From positions 3,248,196 through 3,312,195 of the forward strand of contig NZ_KE386572.1 of assembly GCF_000427665.1 (NCBI RefSeq): DNA of 64,000 bases, written 5' to 3'. Both the position numbers and the translations under genes were made by a program. The notes below the pieces were generated by a model. The model was not told the origin of the DNA. It did no database searches and was given only the letters and a program-made list of their open reading frames with translations. Within the stretch, counting starts at the first letter, position 1. Each line of letters begins with the position of its first letter. Positions 42,305-50,643 of this stretch are shown piece after piece. The stretch is from Geminicoccus roseus DSM 18922. Its GTDB lineage: Bacteria; Pseudomonadota; Alphaproteobacteria; Geminicoccales; Geminicoccaceae.

Positions 42305-43585
42305 TCAATGGAACAGGCTCGGCAGCCACAGGGACAAAGCGGGGATGTAGGTCACCAGCAGGAGCACCAGGACCGAGGCGAAGTAGAACGGCCAGATCGT
42401 GCGCACCGCCTGCCAGATCGGGATCTTGGCGACCGCGCAGCCCACGAACAGGACCGAGCCCACCGGCGGGGTGCAAAGGCCGATGCCGAGATTGAGCACC
42501 AGGACGGCGCCGAAATGGACCGGGTCCATGCCGTAGGCGGTCACCACCGGCAAAAAGATCGGGGTGGTGATCACGATCAGCGGCGACATGTCCATGAAGG
42601 TGCCGAGGAACAGGAGGATCAGGTTCAGCAGCAGCAGGATGACGATCGGGTTCTCCGAGATCGTCTTCATGAACGCGATCATGCCGGCCGGGACGCGCAG
42701 GTAGGCCAGCAGCCAGCCGAACGCGGCGGCAGCGCCGATCACCAGCAGGACCATGGCGGTGGTGCGCACCGCACCCAGCGTCGCCGCCGTGAAATCCGCC
42801 CAGGACATCGAGCGATAGACCAGCACGGTGACGAACAGGGCGTAGACGATCGCGATGCAGGAGCTTTCCGAGGCGGTGAACACGCCCGAGCGCACCCCGC
42901 CGAAGATGATCGCGATCAGCAGGATGCCCGGGATCGCCGTGACCGCCAGACGCAAAATCATCGTGAGCCCGGGGAAAGGCTCGGTGGGGTAGCCGCGCTT
43001 CTTCGCCACGAACCAGGCAGCGATCATCAGCGCCGCGGCCAGCATCAGGCCGGGCACGATCCCGGCGGTGAACAGGTCGGCGATCGAGATCGTGCCGCCC
43101 GCCGAGATCGAGTAGATGATCATGTTGTGGGACGGCGGGATCAGAAGGGCGATCACCGCGCTGGTGACGGTGATGTTGACCGCGTAGTCGACGTCGTAGC
43201 CGCGCTCTTTCATCTGCGGGATCATCAGCCCCCCGATCGCCGAGGCGTCGGCCACCGCCGAGCCGGAGATCCCGCCGAACAGGGTCGAGGCGGCGATGTT
43301 GACCTGGCCCAGGCCCCCGCGCAGGTGGCCCACGATCGAGCCGGCCAGGCGCACCAGCCGGTCGGCGATCCCGCCGCGCACCATCAGGTCGCCCGCATAA
43401 ATGAAGAACGGGATCGCCATCAGCGCGAAGCTGGACACGCCCGAGGTCAGGCGCTGGAACACGATGAGCGGCGGCATGCCGATGTAGAACACGGTCGCGA
43501 ACGAGGCGACCCCTAGGCAGAACGCGACCGGCGTGCCGATCAGCAGCAGGACGACGAACGTCCCGAACAGGATCAGGAGTTCCAT
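42305..43585 (-). CDS. TRAP transporter large permease (DctM)
   Basis: A 426-residue membrane protein of the DctM family (PF06808) with 12 or so helices: LLIGTPVAFCLGVASF, MAIPFFIYAGDLM and SGSAVADASAIGG are conserved. It drives sodium-coupled import of substrate handed over by the DctP protein. Its ATG at 43585 overlaps the dctQ stop by 13 nt. Substrate inferred as a uronate from uxaC and KdgF in the operon. Confidence 0.92.
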   Translation of the reverse strand: MELLILFGTFVVLLLIGTPVAFCLGVASFATVFYIGMPPLIVFQRLTSGVSSFALMAIPFFIYAGDLMVRGGIADRLVRLAGSIVGHLRGGLGQVNIAASTLFGGISGSAVADASAIGGLMIPQMKERGYDVDYAVNITVTSAVIALLIPPSHNMIIYSISAGGTISIADLFTAGIVPGLMLAAALMIAAWFVAKKRGYPTEPFPGLTMILRLAVTAIPGILLIAIIFGGVRSGVFTASESSCIAIVYALFVTVLVYRSMSWADFTAATLGAVRTTAMVLLVIGAAAAFGWLLAYLRVPAGMIAFMKTISENPIVILLLLNLILLFLGTFMDMSPLIVITTPIFLPVVTAYGMDPVHFGAVLVLNLGIGLCTPPVGSVLFVGCAVAKIPIWQAVRTIWPFYFASVLVLLLVTYIPALSLWLPSLFH

Positions 43586-44115
43586 GCCGCCTCCTCGGGG
43601 CGCGCGTCGTGGACGCTGGGATGGACCGGCGCCATGCCGGCCAGGCGGCGGACCAGCTTTTCCAGCCCGAACAGGGCGATCAGCAGGCCGCCCGCCACGA
43701 TCGACACGTATTCGACGGTGCCGGGCAGGCGCAGCACCGGGATGGTGGCGCTCCAGGTGCCGGCGGCGAGCTGGGTGCCGAAGTAGGTCATGCCCGCGCC
43801 GAACACGATCACCGCGAGGTCGCTGGCCAGGCGCATGACGCCGGCGACCGGCGCCGGCACCGCGCCGACCAGCACGTCGAAGCCCAGATGGGTATCCTCG
43901 CGCACGCCGGCGGCGGCACCCAGGAAGATGAACCAGCCCATCAGCAGGAGCGAGACCTGCTCGGTCCAGCTGGGCGAGCTGTTGAGGACATAGCGGCCGA
44001 ACACCTGCCAGGCGGTGGCGGCGGTCATGGCGACCAGGCCGATGCCGGCGATCCACAAGGCCGCGGTCGACAGGAGATGGAGCAGGCCGGCTAGGCGATG
44101 CAGGGCGGAGCGCAC
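43573..44115 (-). CDS. TRAP transporter small permease (DctQ)
   Basis: A 180-residue four-helix membrane subunit (PF04290) with the conserved QVFGRYVLNSSPSWTEQ region. It pairs with DctM. The start is GTG at 44115. A strong stem-loop separates it from dctP upstream. Confidence 0.88.
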   Translation of the reverse strand: MRSALHRLAGLLHLLSTAALWIAGIGLVAMTAATAWQVFGRYVLNSSPSWTEQVSLLLMGWFIFLGAAAGVREDTHLGFDVLVGAVPAPVAGVMRLASDLAVIVFGAGMTYFGTQLAAGTWSATIPVLRLPGTVEYVSIVAGGLLIALFGLEKLVRRLAGMAPVHPSVHDARPEEAAWNS

Positions 44116-44154
44116 GTGGGCGTGACCCTTGGCGGATGTCGGTGGGATCGAAGT

Positions 44155-44182
44155 GGCCCGCCGCCCGACCGGGCGGCGGGCC
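44155..44182 (-). terminator. Intercistronic stem-loop after dctP
   Basis: GGCCCGCCGCCCG (44155-44167) and CGGGCGGCGGGCC (44170-44182) are perfect 13-bp arms with a 2-nt AC centre. It lies between the binding-protein stop (44189) and the dctQ start, the same arrangement as at 14839 and 58411. Confidence 0.7.
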
Positions 44183-44188
44183 GGGCGA

Positions 44189-45163
44189 CTACTCGACCGC
44201 CTGGATGCGCTCCACCAGGTCCTTGAGCTCGGGCGTGTTGGCGAACTCCTCGTAGACCGGACCCATCGCGTCGACGAAGGGCTGCTTGTCGACCTCGATC
44301 ACCTCGACGCCGGCCTGGCGCACGATCTCCTCCGACGCCTTCTCGCGCTCGGCCCAGAGATCGCGCATCTTGCCGACCGATTCCTGGGCGGCCTCCTGGA
44401 CCGCCTGCTGGTCCTCGGGGCTGAGCTTGTCCCAGGTCGCCTTAGCCATCACCAGGACTTCCGGCGACATGGAGTGCTCGGTCAGCGTGTAGAACTTCGC
44501 GACCTCGTAGTGCTTGGAGGATTCGAGGGACGGCCAGTTGTTCTCCGCCCCGTCGATCACGCCGGTCTGCAGCGCGGAATAAACCTCGCCGAACGACATG
44601 GGCGTCGGGTTGGCGTTCAGCGCCTGCATCATCGACAGCCACATGTCGGACTGCTGGACGCGGATCTTCTGGCCCTGCATGTCCTCGATGCCGCGGATCG
44701 GCTTGCCCACCGTGTAGAACGAGCGGGCGCCGCTGTCGTAGTAGGCCAGCGCCACCAGGTCGTGCGGCTCGAACGCGGCGCGGATCTCGTCGCCGATCTC
44801 GCCGTCCATCACCTGGTGCATGTGCTCGGTGGAGCGGAAGATGAAGGGCAGGGCGGGGACCACCGTCGCCGGGACCAGGTTGTTGAACGGGGCCAGGTTG
44901 ACGCGGTTCATGTCGATCACGCCGAACCGGGTCTGCTCGATCGTGTCCTTCTCCTCGCCGAGCTGGCGGGAATGGAACACCTCGACCGAGATCCGACCGT
45001 CGGTCTTTTGCTGGAGCAGCTCGCCCATGTACTTGACCGCCTCGACGGTCGGGTAGCCGTCGGGATGGATGTCGGCCGAGCGCAGGATCATCTCCTGGGC
45101 CTGGCCAGTGCCGGTCATGAGTGCCAGGGCGGCGGTGGCGCCCAAAAACAGTCTGCGGATCAT
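44189..45163 (-). CDS. TRAP transporter substrate-binding protein (DctP)
   Basis: A 324-residue periplasmic binding protein (PF03480). Sec signal MIRRLFLGATAALALMTGTG, cleavage near AQA. The arginine that holds the substrate carboxylate is expected in GQKIRVQQSDMW; NPTPMSFGEVYSALQTG is typical. ATG 45163 has GGGAG upstream. The gene sits first of the transporter genes, behind uxaC, and probably binds glucuronate or galacturonate. Confidence 0.92.
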   Translation of the reverse strand: MIRRLFLGATAALALMTGTGQAQEMILRSADIHPDGYPTVEAVKYMGELLQQKTDGRISVEVFHSRQLGEEKDTIEQTRFGVIDMNRVNLAPFNNLVPATVVPALPFIFRSTEHMHQVMDGEIGDEIRAAFEPHDLVALAYYDSGARSFYTVGKPIRGIEDMQGQKIRVQQSDMWLSMMQALNANPTPMSFGEVYSALQTGVIDGAENNWPSLESSKHYEVAKFYTLTEHSMSPEVLVMAKATWDKLSPEDQQAVQEAAQESVGKMRDLWAEREKASEEIVRQAGVEVIEVDKQPFVDAMGPVYEEFANTPELKDLVERIQAVE

Positions 45164-45186
45164 GAAGCTTCTCCCTGAAGGATGGA

Positions 45187-46590
45187 TCAGAGGCGGTAGG
45201 CCTTCTTGGCGAGGCCGTAGGCCAGGTCATGCGCGAGCTCGTGGGCTTCGTCCTCGTCGAGCCGGCCGGTGAGGACCAGGTTCGCCAGGAACGCGCAGTC
45301 GACCCGGCGCGCCACGTCGTGACGGGCCGGGATCGAGGGAAAGGCGCGGGTGTCGTCGTTGAAGCCGACCGTGTTGTAGAAGCCGGCGGTCTCGGTGGTC
45401 AGCTCGCGGTAGCGGCGCATCCCGTCGGCGCTGTCGAAGAACCACCAGGCCGGGCCGAGCTTCAGGCAGGGATAATAACCGGCCAGCGGCGCCAGCTCGC
45501 GGGCGTAGGTGCTCTCGTCCAGCGTGAACAGGATGATCGACAGGTCGGACCGGTGGCCGACCAGGCTCAAGAGCGGCTGCAGCGCCCGGACATAATCGGT
45601 GCGGGTGGGGATGTCGGCGCCCTTGTCGCGGCCGAACCTGGCGAATCCATAAGGGTCGTGGCAGCGCAGCGAGCCCGGATGGATCTGCATCACCAGCCCG
45701 TCGTCCAGGCTCATCTTCGCCATCTCGGTGAGCATCTGGGCGCGGAATGCCTCCCGCTCGGCCGGATCGGCATCGCCGGTCCGCACCTTCGCGTAGAGTG
45801 CCGCCGCCTGGGCCTCGTCCAGGGCCAGGGTGGCGGCGGTGGGGTGGCCGTGGTCGGTGGAGGTGGCGCCCATCTCCTGGAAGAAGGCGCGGCGCTGGCG
45901 GTGCGCGTCGAGATAGCCCCGCCAGCTGCCAAGCTCGCAGCCGGTGATCTCGGCCAGCCGCTCCAGGTTGGCGGCGAAGCCCGGGAAGTCCGGATCGACC
46001 ACCGGATCCGGGCGGTAGGCGGTGACCACCCGGCCCTGCCAGCCGGATTCCCGGATCTGCCGGTGCCAGCGCAGATCGTCGAGCGGGCTCTCGGTGGTGG
46101 CGATCACCTCGATGTTGAACCGCTCGAACAGGGCGCGGGGGCGGAACTCGGGCCTGGAAAGGTAGCTGGCGATCTGGTCGTAATAGTGGTCGGCGTTGCG
46201 GGCCGAGAGGCGCTCGTCCAGGTCGAACAGGGTCTGGAAGGCGTGGTCCAGCCACAGCCGGGTCGGGGTGCCGCGGAACAAATGGTAGTGCTCGGCAAAG
46301 CGCCGCCAGATCCTGCGTCCGTCGGTCTCGACCGGGCTGCCGTCGACCGTCGGGACGCCCAGATCCTCCAGGGGCACCCCCTGGCTGTACAGCATCCGGA
46401 ACACGTAGTGGTCGGGCACCACGAACAGCTGGGCAGGGTCGGGGAACGGCTCGTTGCGGGCATACCAGCTGGGATCGGTATGGCCATGCGGGCTGACGAT
46501 CGGCAGGCCGCTGATCTCGTCGTACAGGCGTCGCGCCAAGGCACGCGCATCCGGTTCGAATGGCAGCAGCCGGTTGTCGTCGAGCAGCAA
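45187..46590 (-). CDS. uxaC: Glucuronate/galacturonate isomerase
   Basis: A 467-residue amidohydrolase-fold isomerase (PF02614) that converts D-glucuronate to fructuronate or D-galacturonate to tagaturonate. Motifs: LPIVSPHGHTDPSWY with the HxH, RMLYSQG, FNIEVIATTESPLDD, MQIHPGS and GFNDDTRAF. The start is TTG 46590, with GGAGGCGA upstream and the family length; a longer reading from 46635 adds an unrelated N-terminus. It is first of an operon uxaC-dctP-dctQ-dctM-kdgF-like. Confidence 0.93.
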   Translation of the reverse strand: MLLDDNRLLPFEPDARALARRLYDEISGLPIVSPHGHTDPSWYARNEPFPDPAQLFVVPDHYVFRMLYSQGVPLEDLGVPTVDGSPVETDGRRIWRRFAEHYHLFRGTPTRLWLDHAFQTLFDLDERLSARNADHYYDQIASYLSRPEFRPRALFERFNIEVIATTESPLDDLRWHRQIRESGWQGRVVTAYRPDPVVDPDFPGFAANLERLAEITGCELGSWRGYLDAHRQRRAFFQEMGATSTDHGHPTAATLALDEAQAAALYAKVRTGDADPAEREAFRAQMLTEMAKMSLDDGLVMQIHPGSLRCHDPYGFARFGRDKGADIPTRTDYVRALQPLLSLVGHRSDLSIILFTLDESTYARELAPLAGYYPCLKLGPAWWFFDSADGMRRYRELTTETAGFYNTVGFNDDTRAFPSIPARHDVARRVDCAFLANLVLTGRLDEDEAHELAHDLAYGLAKKAYRL

Positions 46591-46649
46591 GGCTCGCCTC
46601 CCTGTTCCCTGGTTCGATCGGCCAGTCGCCCACAAGCTAATATATCAGT

Positions 46650-46662
46650 TTGGTATGATCAA
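46650..46662. promoter_or_regulatory. Possible GntR-type operator between uxaC and the SDR gene
   Basis: TTGGTATGATCAA has TTG/CAA ends and lies in an otherwise AT-rich 20-bp stretch of the divergent control region. It resembles sites of FCD-type GntR repressors that act on uronate genes. The match is loose. Confidence 0.3.
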
Positions 46663-46747
46663 TAGACCTGCGACATCGCGGGGCGGCTCTTGACGCGAGG
46701 GGGCGGCTCGTGGGTGCTGCACCGAACAGCCAGGCGGGAGAATGGCG

Positions 46748-47530
46748 ATGGGCGTACTCGATCTGTTCAAAGTCGACGGCAAGCGGCTGATGGTCACCGG
46801 CGGCAGCCGCGGGCTCGGCCGGGCCATGGCGCTAGCGATCGCCGAGGCCGGCGCCGACGTCATCCTGACCGGCCGCACGCCGGACACGCTGGAGAGCACC
46901 GCCGACGAGATCCGGGCGCTCGGCCGGCAGGCCTGGACGATCACCGCCGACATGGCCGACCCGGCGCAGTGCGAGCGGGCCTGCCAGGAGGCGCTGGCGA
47001 TTCCGGGGCAGATCGACATCCTGATCAACAATGTCGGTAACCGGGAGGCCAACATCCCGACCGAGGAGATGCCGCTCGCAACCTGGCAGGAGATGATCGA
47101 CCTGAACCTGACCAGCGCCTTTCTGGCCACCAAGCTGATCGGCGGCTCGATGCTGGATCGGCCGACCCGCTCCAAGATCATCAACATCGCCTCGATCAGC
47201 GCCATCATCGCCAATCGCGGCATCCATGGCCGCCATTACGAGACCGCCAAGGCGGCGCTCCTGCATTTCACCAAGGCGACCGCCGCCGACTGGGCGACCC
47301 GCAACGTCAACGTCAACGCGATCTGCCCCGGCCTGTTCATGACCGACGCCAACAAGCGCTGGAACGAGCTTCGCCCGGAGGTGATCCAGACCTTCGTGCA
47401 GCAGGTGCCGATGGGCCGGCCGGGCGAACCGGAGGAAATCGGGCCGCTCGCCCTCTACCTTGCCAGCCCGGCGTCCGATTTCGTGACCGGATCCGCCTAC
47501 GTGATCGATGGCGGCTACCTGATCTGGTAA
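46748..47530 (+). CDS. Short-chain dehydrogenase (KduD/gluconate 5-dehydrogenase-like)
   Basis: A 260-residue NAD(P)-dependent SDR (PF13561). The nucleotide motif is TGGSRGLGRAM, with NNVGNRE, the catalytic Ser in NIASISA, YETAK as YxxxK (H replaces the usual residue before Y), and a closing FVTGSAYVIDGGY. ATG 46748 has GGGAGA at 6 nt; ATG 46742 is closer than ideal. Divergent from uxaC, it most likely reduces the keto-uronate or keto-deoxy sugar in the same pathway; SDR substrates are hard to assign by sequence. Confidence 0.85.
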   Translation: MGVLDLFKVDGKRLMVTGGSRGLGRAMALAIAEAGADVILTGRTPDTLESTADEIRALGRQAWTITADMADPAQCERACQEALAIPGQIDILINNVGNREANIPTEEMPLATWQEMIDLNLTSAFLATKLIGGSMLDRPTRSKIINIASISAIIANRGIHGRHYETAKAALLHFTKATAADWATRNVNVNAICPGLFMTDANKRWNELRPEVIQTFVQQVPMGRPGEPEEIGPLALYLASPASDFVTGSAYVIDGGYLIW

Positions 47531-47639
47531 GGTCCGGCGACGCGCTCCGGCCGGACGGTGACGTTTCCCGTCGCTTCGTCCAGGCAGGTCGGATAGATGC
47601 GGTGCCGGCAGGGTTGAAACGCCCCTGCAACAATATCAC

Positions 47640-48029
47640 ATGGACCACATGCCAAATTCAAAGAGTGTCGAATCGAAAAGTGTCAACTTCTCGGACCGGG
47701 CGAACAGTTCCGCCGAGGCGAAGAAGGCACTGCTCGAACGTTTCCGCGCCAAGGCGACGGCGAACGATCCCGCCGCCGCCGAGCGGCAGGCGGAGCGGGT
47801 AGCGATTGCCCGCGCGCGCGAGGCCCGCAAGGCCGAGCGCGATGCGGCCAAGCGCGAGCTGCAGGCCCAGCAGGAGGCCGAGAAGGCCAGGCGCGAGGCG
47901 GAGATCGAGGCCGAGAAGGCGGCCGCGGCTGCCGAGGCCGAGCTCGAGGCCCAGCGTGCCGTCGAGCTCGCGGCAGCCCAGAAGGCCGCCCGCGACGCAC
48001 GCTACGCGGCGCGCAAGGCCCGCAAGTAG
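47640..48029 (+). CDS. DUF6481 family coiled-coil protein
   Basis: A 129-residue charged, Ala/Glu/Lys/Arg-rich protein, helical and coiled-coil almost throughout (about 20-129). The opening FSDRANSSAEAKKALLERFR is the DUF6481 signature common in alphaproteobacteria. Function unknown. No ribosome site is strong; a second ATG at 47649 is possible. A strong hairpin terminator follows it. Confidence 0.75.
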   Translation: MDHMPNSKSVESKSVNFSDRANSSAEAKKALLERFRAKATANDPAAAERQAERVAIARAREARKAERDAAKRELQAQQEAEKARREAEIEAEKAAAAAEAELEAQRAVELAAAQKAARDARYAARKARK

Positions 48030-48038
48030 CGTCCTTGG

Positions 48039-48066
48039 CCCCGATGGCGCAGTGCCGCCATCGGGG
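48039..48066 (+). terminator. Terminator after the DUF6481 gene
   Basis: CCCCGATGGCG (48039-48049) and CGCCATCGGGG (48056-48066) form perfect 11-bp arms with a 6-nt loop, 10 nt past the stop. Confidence 0.65.
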
Positions 48067-48286
48067 CAGGGCGCCTCGCGGGATCGCGATGGCGGCCGGA
48101 CCGCCTTCTGGCCGGCAGGGGCTTTACCCCTGGCCGCTCCCGCCGCACCCTCCTCGGACCGGTCCTCACCTGCCCGGCGCCGGCACGTCGTTGCGCCGTA
48201 AGCCAAGGTGGGCCGCAGCCCCCGATCCGGCTCCTGCCCGGATCGCCATGGACAGACCCGCACCGGTCGGTACCGAGGAGACGCGC

Positions 48287-48700
48287 ATGACCACTCCCAG
48301 CCTCGACTTCATCAGCCTGGCCGTGGACGACATCGAGCGGACCGCCGCCTTCTACCGGGACGGGCTCGGCTGGCCCGCCGACCGGATCACCACCGGCGAC
48401 GACCATGTGAAGATCGACCTGGAGCACGGCCTGTCCCTGGTGCTCTACGAGCGCAGCTTCTTCGCCAGCCAGTTCGGCGAGGTGGTGGGCGCCGGCCAGG
48501 GCGGCGGGATGATCTTCAGCACCTTCGAATCCACCCCGGACGGGGTCACGACGATGGTGGAGCGGGCGGCTGCCGCCGGCGGCCGCAAGGTCGGCGGCGA
48601 GCCGCGCGAGCATGACTGGGGCGGCTTCGCCGGCTATTTCGCCGACCCGGACGGCCATGTCTGGGAAGTGGTGTGCAATCCCGAGGACGAAGAGGACTGA
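48287..48700 (+). CDS. VOC (glyoxalase-fold) protein
   Basis: A 137-residue single VOC domain (PF00903): FISLAVDDIERTAAFYRDG at the start and GYFADPDGHVWEVV at the end, the usual metal-binding Glu present. Such proteins include isomerases, resistance proteins and dioxygenases, so the function is open. ATG 48287 with GAGGAG 6 nt upstream is clear; readings further upstream lack support. Convergent with the nitrile hydratase accessory gene. Confidence 0.85.
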   Translation: MTTPSLDFISLAVDDIERTAAFYRDGLGWPADRITTGDDHVKIDLEHGLSLVLYERSFFASQFGEVVGAGQGGGMIFSTFESTPDGVTTMVERAAAAGGRKVGGEPREHDWGGFAGYFADPDGHVWEVVCNPEDEED

Positions 48701-48713
48701 GCGGCTAGCATCC

Positions 48714-49184
48714 TCAGCCGCCACGTGCCGGCGCGACCGCAACCGGGGCGGGCGGCACCGGGTGGCGGCCATGGTCATGACCGTGATGGTGGTGATCGCC
48801 GTGGTCGTGCCGGCCGGCGTTGGTCAGCTCGACCGGCTCGCCGTGCGGCGTGCGCAGATAGGCCTGGCGCCAGGCAGACTGGCAGGCGTCGATCTCCGCC
48901 GCCGCGCAGGCCTGCCGCTCGATCACCAGATCTTCCAGGGCCGACAGCCACTGGCGGTAATAGGCGTCGTTCGCATCCTCGCCCGGCTGCTGCGGTGCGG
49001 AGGCGATGACGGCGGAGAACCGCTCCGCCCATTCCGGCCAGGTGAACAGCCCGCCCCGGCTCAGCTCCACCGCCAGCGCGAACGCCTGCGCGTGCCAGGG
49101 CTGGGTGAAGGGCCGCTCGCTCGCGGCGAGGCCGGCCTCGTCCGGCAGCCGGGCTTGGGCCGGATCAGGATCCGCAGGGCTCAA
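48714..49184 (-). CDS. Nitrile hydratase accessory protein with His-rich tail
   Basis: A 156-residue protein of the NHase accessory/beta-like family: FTQPWHAQAFALAVELSRGG, FTWPEWAERF and YYRQWLSALEDLVIE match the N-terminal beta-subunit-like fold of the metallochaperones that load the active-site metal. The C-terminus carries a HDHGDHHHHGHDHGRH run, an obvious metal-binding tail. The start is TTG 49184, giving the standard N-terminus; it overlaps the beta-C gene by 20 nt. It probably loads cobalt into the alpha subunit, since that subunit has the cobalt-type motif. Confidence 0.82.
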   Translation of the reverse strand: MSPADPDPAQARLPDEAGLAASERPFTQPWHAQAFALAVELSRGGLFTWPEWAERFSAVIASAPQQPGEDANDAYYRQWLSALEDLVIERQACAAAEIDACQSAWRQAYLRTPHGEPVELTNAGRHDHGDHHHHGHDHGRHPVPPAPVAVAPARGG

Positions 49185-49521
49185 GATAGCTCTCCCAGAG
49201 ATCCAGATGGAGCGCCTGCGCGCCTGACTGGCCGTCGCCCCAAAGCTCCCGGCCGTCGAAGCGGACGCTGTAGAGATGCTGCGGCTGCTCGCCTCCGCCA
49301 TGGGCGTTGCTGTCCGGGAAGACGAAGCTGCCGCGATGGGCCACCACCGTGCCGGTCTTGCCCTTGGCGTAGGCGGGCAGGCGGGTGTGGTGCGCCGGAT
49401 TGAAGGCGATGGTCCGCACCCGCTCGTCCTTGGCGAAGCGCGGCTCGCGTCCGTTTGGCACGAGGTAGCGGCCGCCCTGCAGGGCCGCCGCCTCGACATT
49501 GTCCCTGGTCATCACGGTCAT
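49165..49521 (-). CDS. Nitrile hydratase beta subunit, C-terminal half (separate gene)
   Basis: A 118-residue SH3-like barrel protein matching the C-terminal domain of nitrile hydratase beta (PF02211): RFAKDERVRTIAFNPAHHTR, GKTGTVVAHRGSFVFPDS and YSVRFDGRELWG. In most nitrile hydratases this domain is fused to the helical N-terminal part; here they are separate genes 4 nt apart, as in thiocyanate hydrolase and toyocamycin nitrile hydratase. It contacts the active site with the alpha subunit. Confidence 0.88.
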   Translation of the reverse strand: MTVMTRDNVEAAALQGGRYLVPNGREPRFAKDERVRTIAFNPAHHTRLPAYAKGKTGTVVAHRGSFVFPDSNAHGGGEQPQHLYSVRFDGRELWGDGQSGAQALHLDLWESYLEPCGS

Positions 49522-49525
49522 GGCT

Positions 49526-49831
49526 TCAGCCCTTCGCCTGCAGCGCCGCCACCGTCCGGTCGAGCTCCTCGGGCGTGAACAGGCCCTTCTCGACGCACAG
49601 CGTCTCGATCGCCGCCAGCCAGTGCTCGTAATAGGAGGTGGTCAGGTAGGACGGGCCCATCCGCTCGATCGCGTGGCGCGCCTCGTCGATGTTGCAGTGG
49701 CCCTCGAAGGCCAGCATCTCGAGCAGGCCGAACGTGGTCCGCTCCCAGTCCGCGTGGAACACGGGCTCGTCGTTCTCGCGGACCACCGGGCCGAAGCCGT
49801 GCAGGCCGCCCAGGTCGTGCACACCGTTCAT
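49526..49831 (-). CDS. Nitrile hydratase beta subunit, N-terminal half (separate gene)
   Basis: A 101-residue protein matching the helical N-terminal domain of nitrile hydratase beta: MNGVHDLGGLHGFGPV, WERTTFGLLEML and SYYEHWLAAIETL. It ends in its own TGA, followed 4 nt later by the beta-C gene in another frame. The clean start and ribosome sites of both genes speak for a natural split rather than a sequencing frameshift. ATG 49831 has GGAG 8 nt upstream. Confidence 0.88.
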   Translation of the reverse strand: MNGVHDLGGLHGFGPVVRENDEPVFHADWERTTFGLLEMLAFEGHCNIDEARHAIERMGPSYLTTSYYEHWLAAIETLCVEKGLFTPEELDRTVAALQAKG

Positions 49832-49856
49832 CGCTCTCGCTCCAGGGGGCCAGGGT

Positions 49857-50456
49857 TCAGGAGGGACCGGCCGGCCGGCCGGTCCCGATCATCGAATCCC
49901 GCGTCACCAGATTGGCCAACTGCTCCTCGGTCATCCCCTCGCTGCCCGGCGGGCGCTGCGGCAGGACCAGGTAGCGGATCTCGGCATTGCTGTCCCAGAC
50001 CCGGATCTCCACCGAATCGGGCAGCTCCAGGCCGAACTCCGCCAGCACCGCGCGCGGCTCCATCACCACCCGGGCGCGGTAGGGCGCCGACTTGTACCAG
50101 ACCGGCGGCAGGCCCAGGACCGGCCAGGGATAGCAGGAGCAGAGCGTGCACACGACGACGTTGTGCACGCTGTCGGTGTTCTCCAGGACCACCATGTGCT
50201 CGCCCTGGGCGCCGGAAAAGCCGAACTCGGCGATGGCGGCGGTGCCGTCCTCGAGCAGGCGGGCCTTGTAGGCGGGATCGGCCCAGGCGCGGGCCACCAC
50301 GCGCGCACCGTTGCGCGGGCCGATCTTGTGCTCGTAGAGCTCGACGATCGCCTCCAGGGCGCCCTGGTCGATCAGCTTCTTTTCGACCAGCAGCGTCTCG
50401 ATCGCCTTGGCGCGCAGGGCGGCGGCGGAGGGCGGCTGGGTGTGGCCATGAGCCAT
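49857..50456 (-). CDS. Nitrile hydratase alpha subunit, cobalt type
   Basis: A 199-residue alpha subunit (PF02979), the catalytic part that hydrates nitriles to amides. The metal claw is [10 protein letters not shown], with Thr and Tyr in the positions typical of cobalt enzymes (iron types read CSLCSCT); the central Cys residues would be oxidised to sulfinic and sulfenic acids. [19 protein letters not shown] follows as usual. ATG 50456 has GGAG upstream. Gene order alpha, beta-N, beta-C, accessory. No amidase is next to it. Confidence 0.9.
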   Translation of the reverse strand: MAHGHTQPPSAAALRAKAIETLLVEKKLIDQGALEAIVELYEHKIGPRNGARVVARAWADPAYKARLLEDGTAAIAEFGFSGAQGEHMVVLENTDSVHNVVVCTLCSCYPWPVLGLPPVWYKSAPYRARVVMEPRAVLAEFGLELPDSVEIRVWDSNAEIRYLVLPQRPPGSEGMTEEQLANLVTRDSMIGTGRPAGPS

Positions 50457-50600
50457 GGTCGGATCTCCGGGAGGGCATCTCGCGCGGACGACCGGCGCTG
50501 GGCCGGTCCTGGCCGGATTGGCCCCATGAACGTTCCACCTCCCCGGCGCGATGGTCAATGCCGAAGGACCGCCGGCGGCCGCCCGCTTGCCAGCTCCTTG

Positions 50601-50620
50601 AAGTAACCGTACGGTTACCT
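50601..50620. promoter_or_regulatory. Perfect palindromic operator before aldo/keto reductase
   Basis: GTAACCGTACGGTTAC (50603-50618) is a perfect 16-bp palindrome within AAGTAAC-N6-GTTACCT. It lies 23 nt before the reductase start and 145 nt before the divergent nitrile hydratase alpha start. Half-sites and spacing match the site at 19298. Confidence 0.65.
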
Positions 50621-50643
50621 CAAACGACCGGGAGGGACGCATC

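Noticed and set aside
41811-42350. Gly-rich plus-strand frame over the cupin gene
   Set aside because: Starts in a low-complexity GGC/GGT run and mirrors the cupin; no support.
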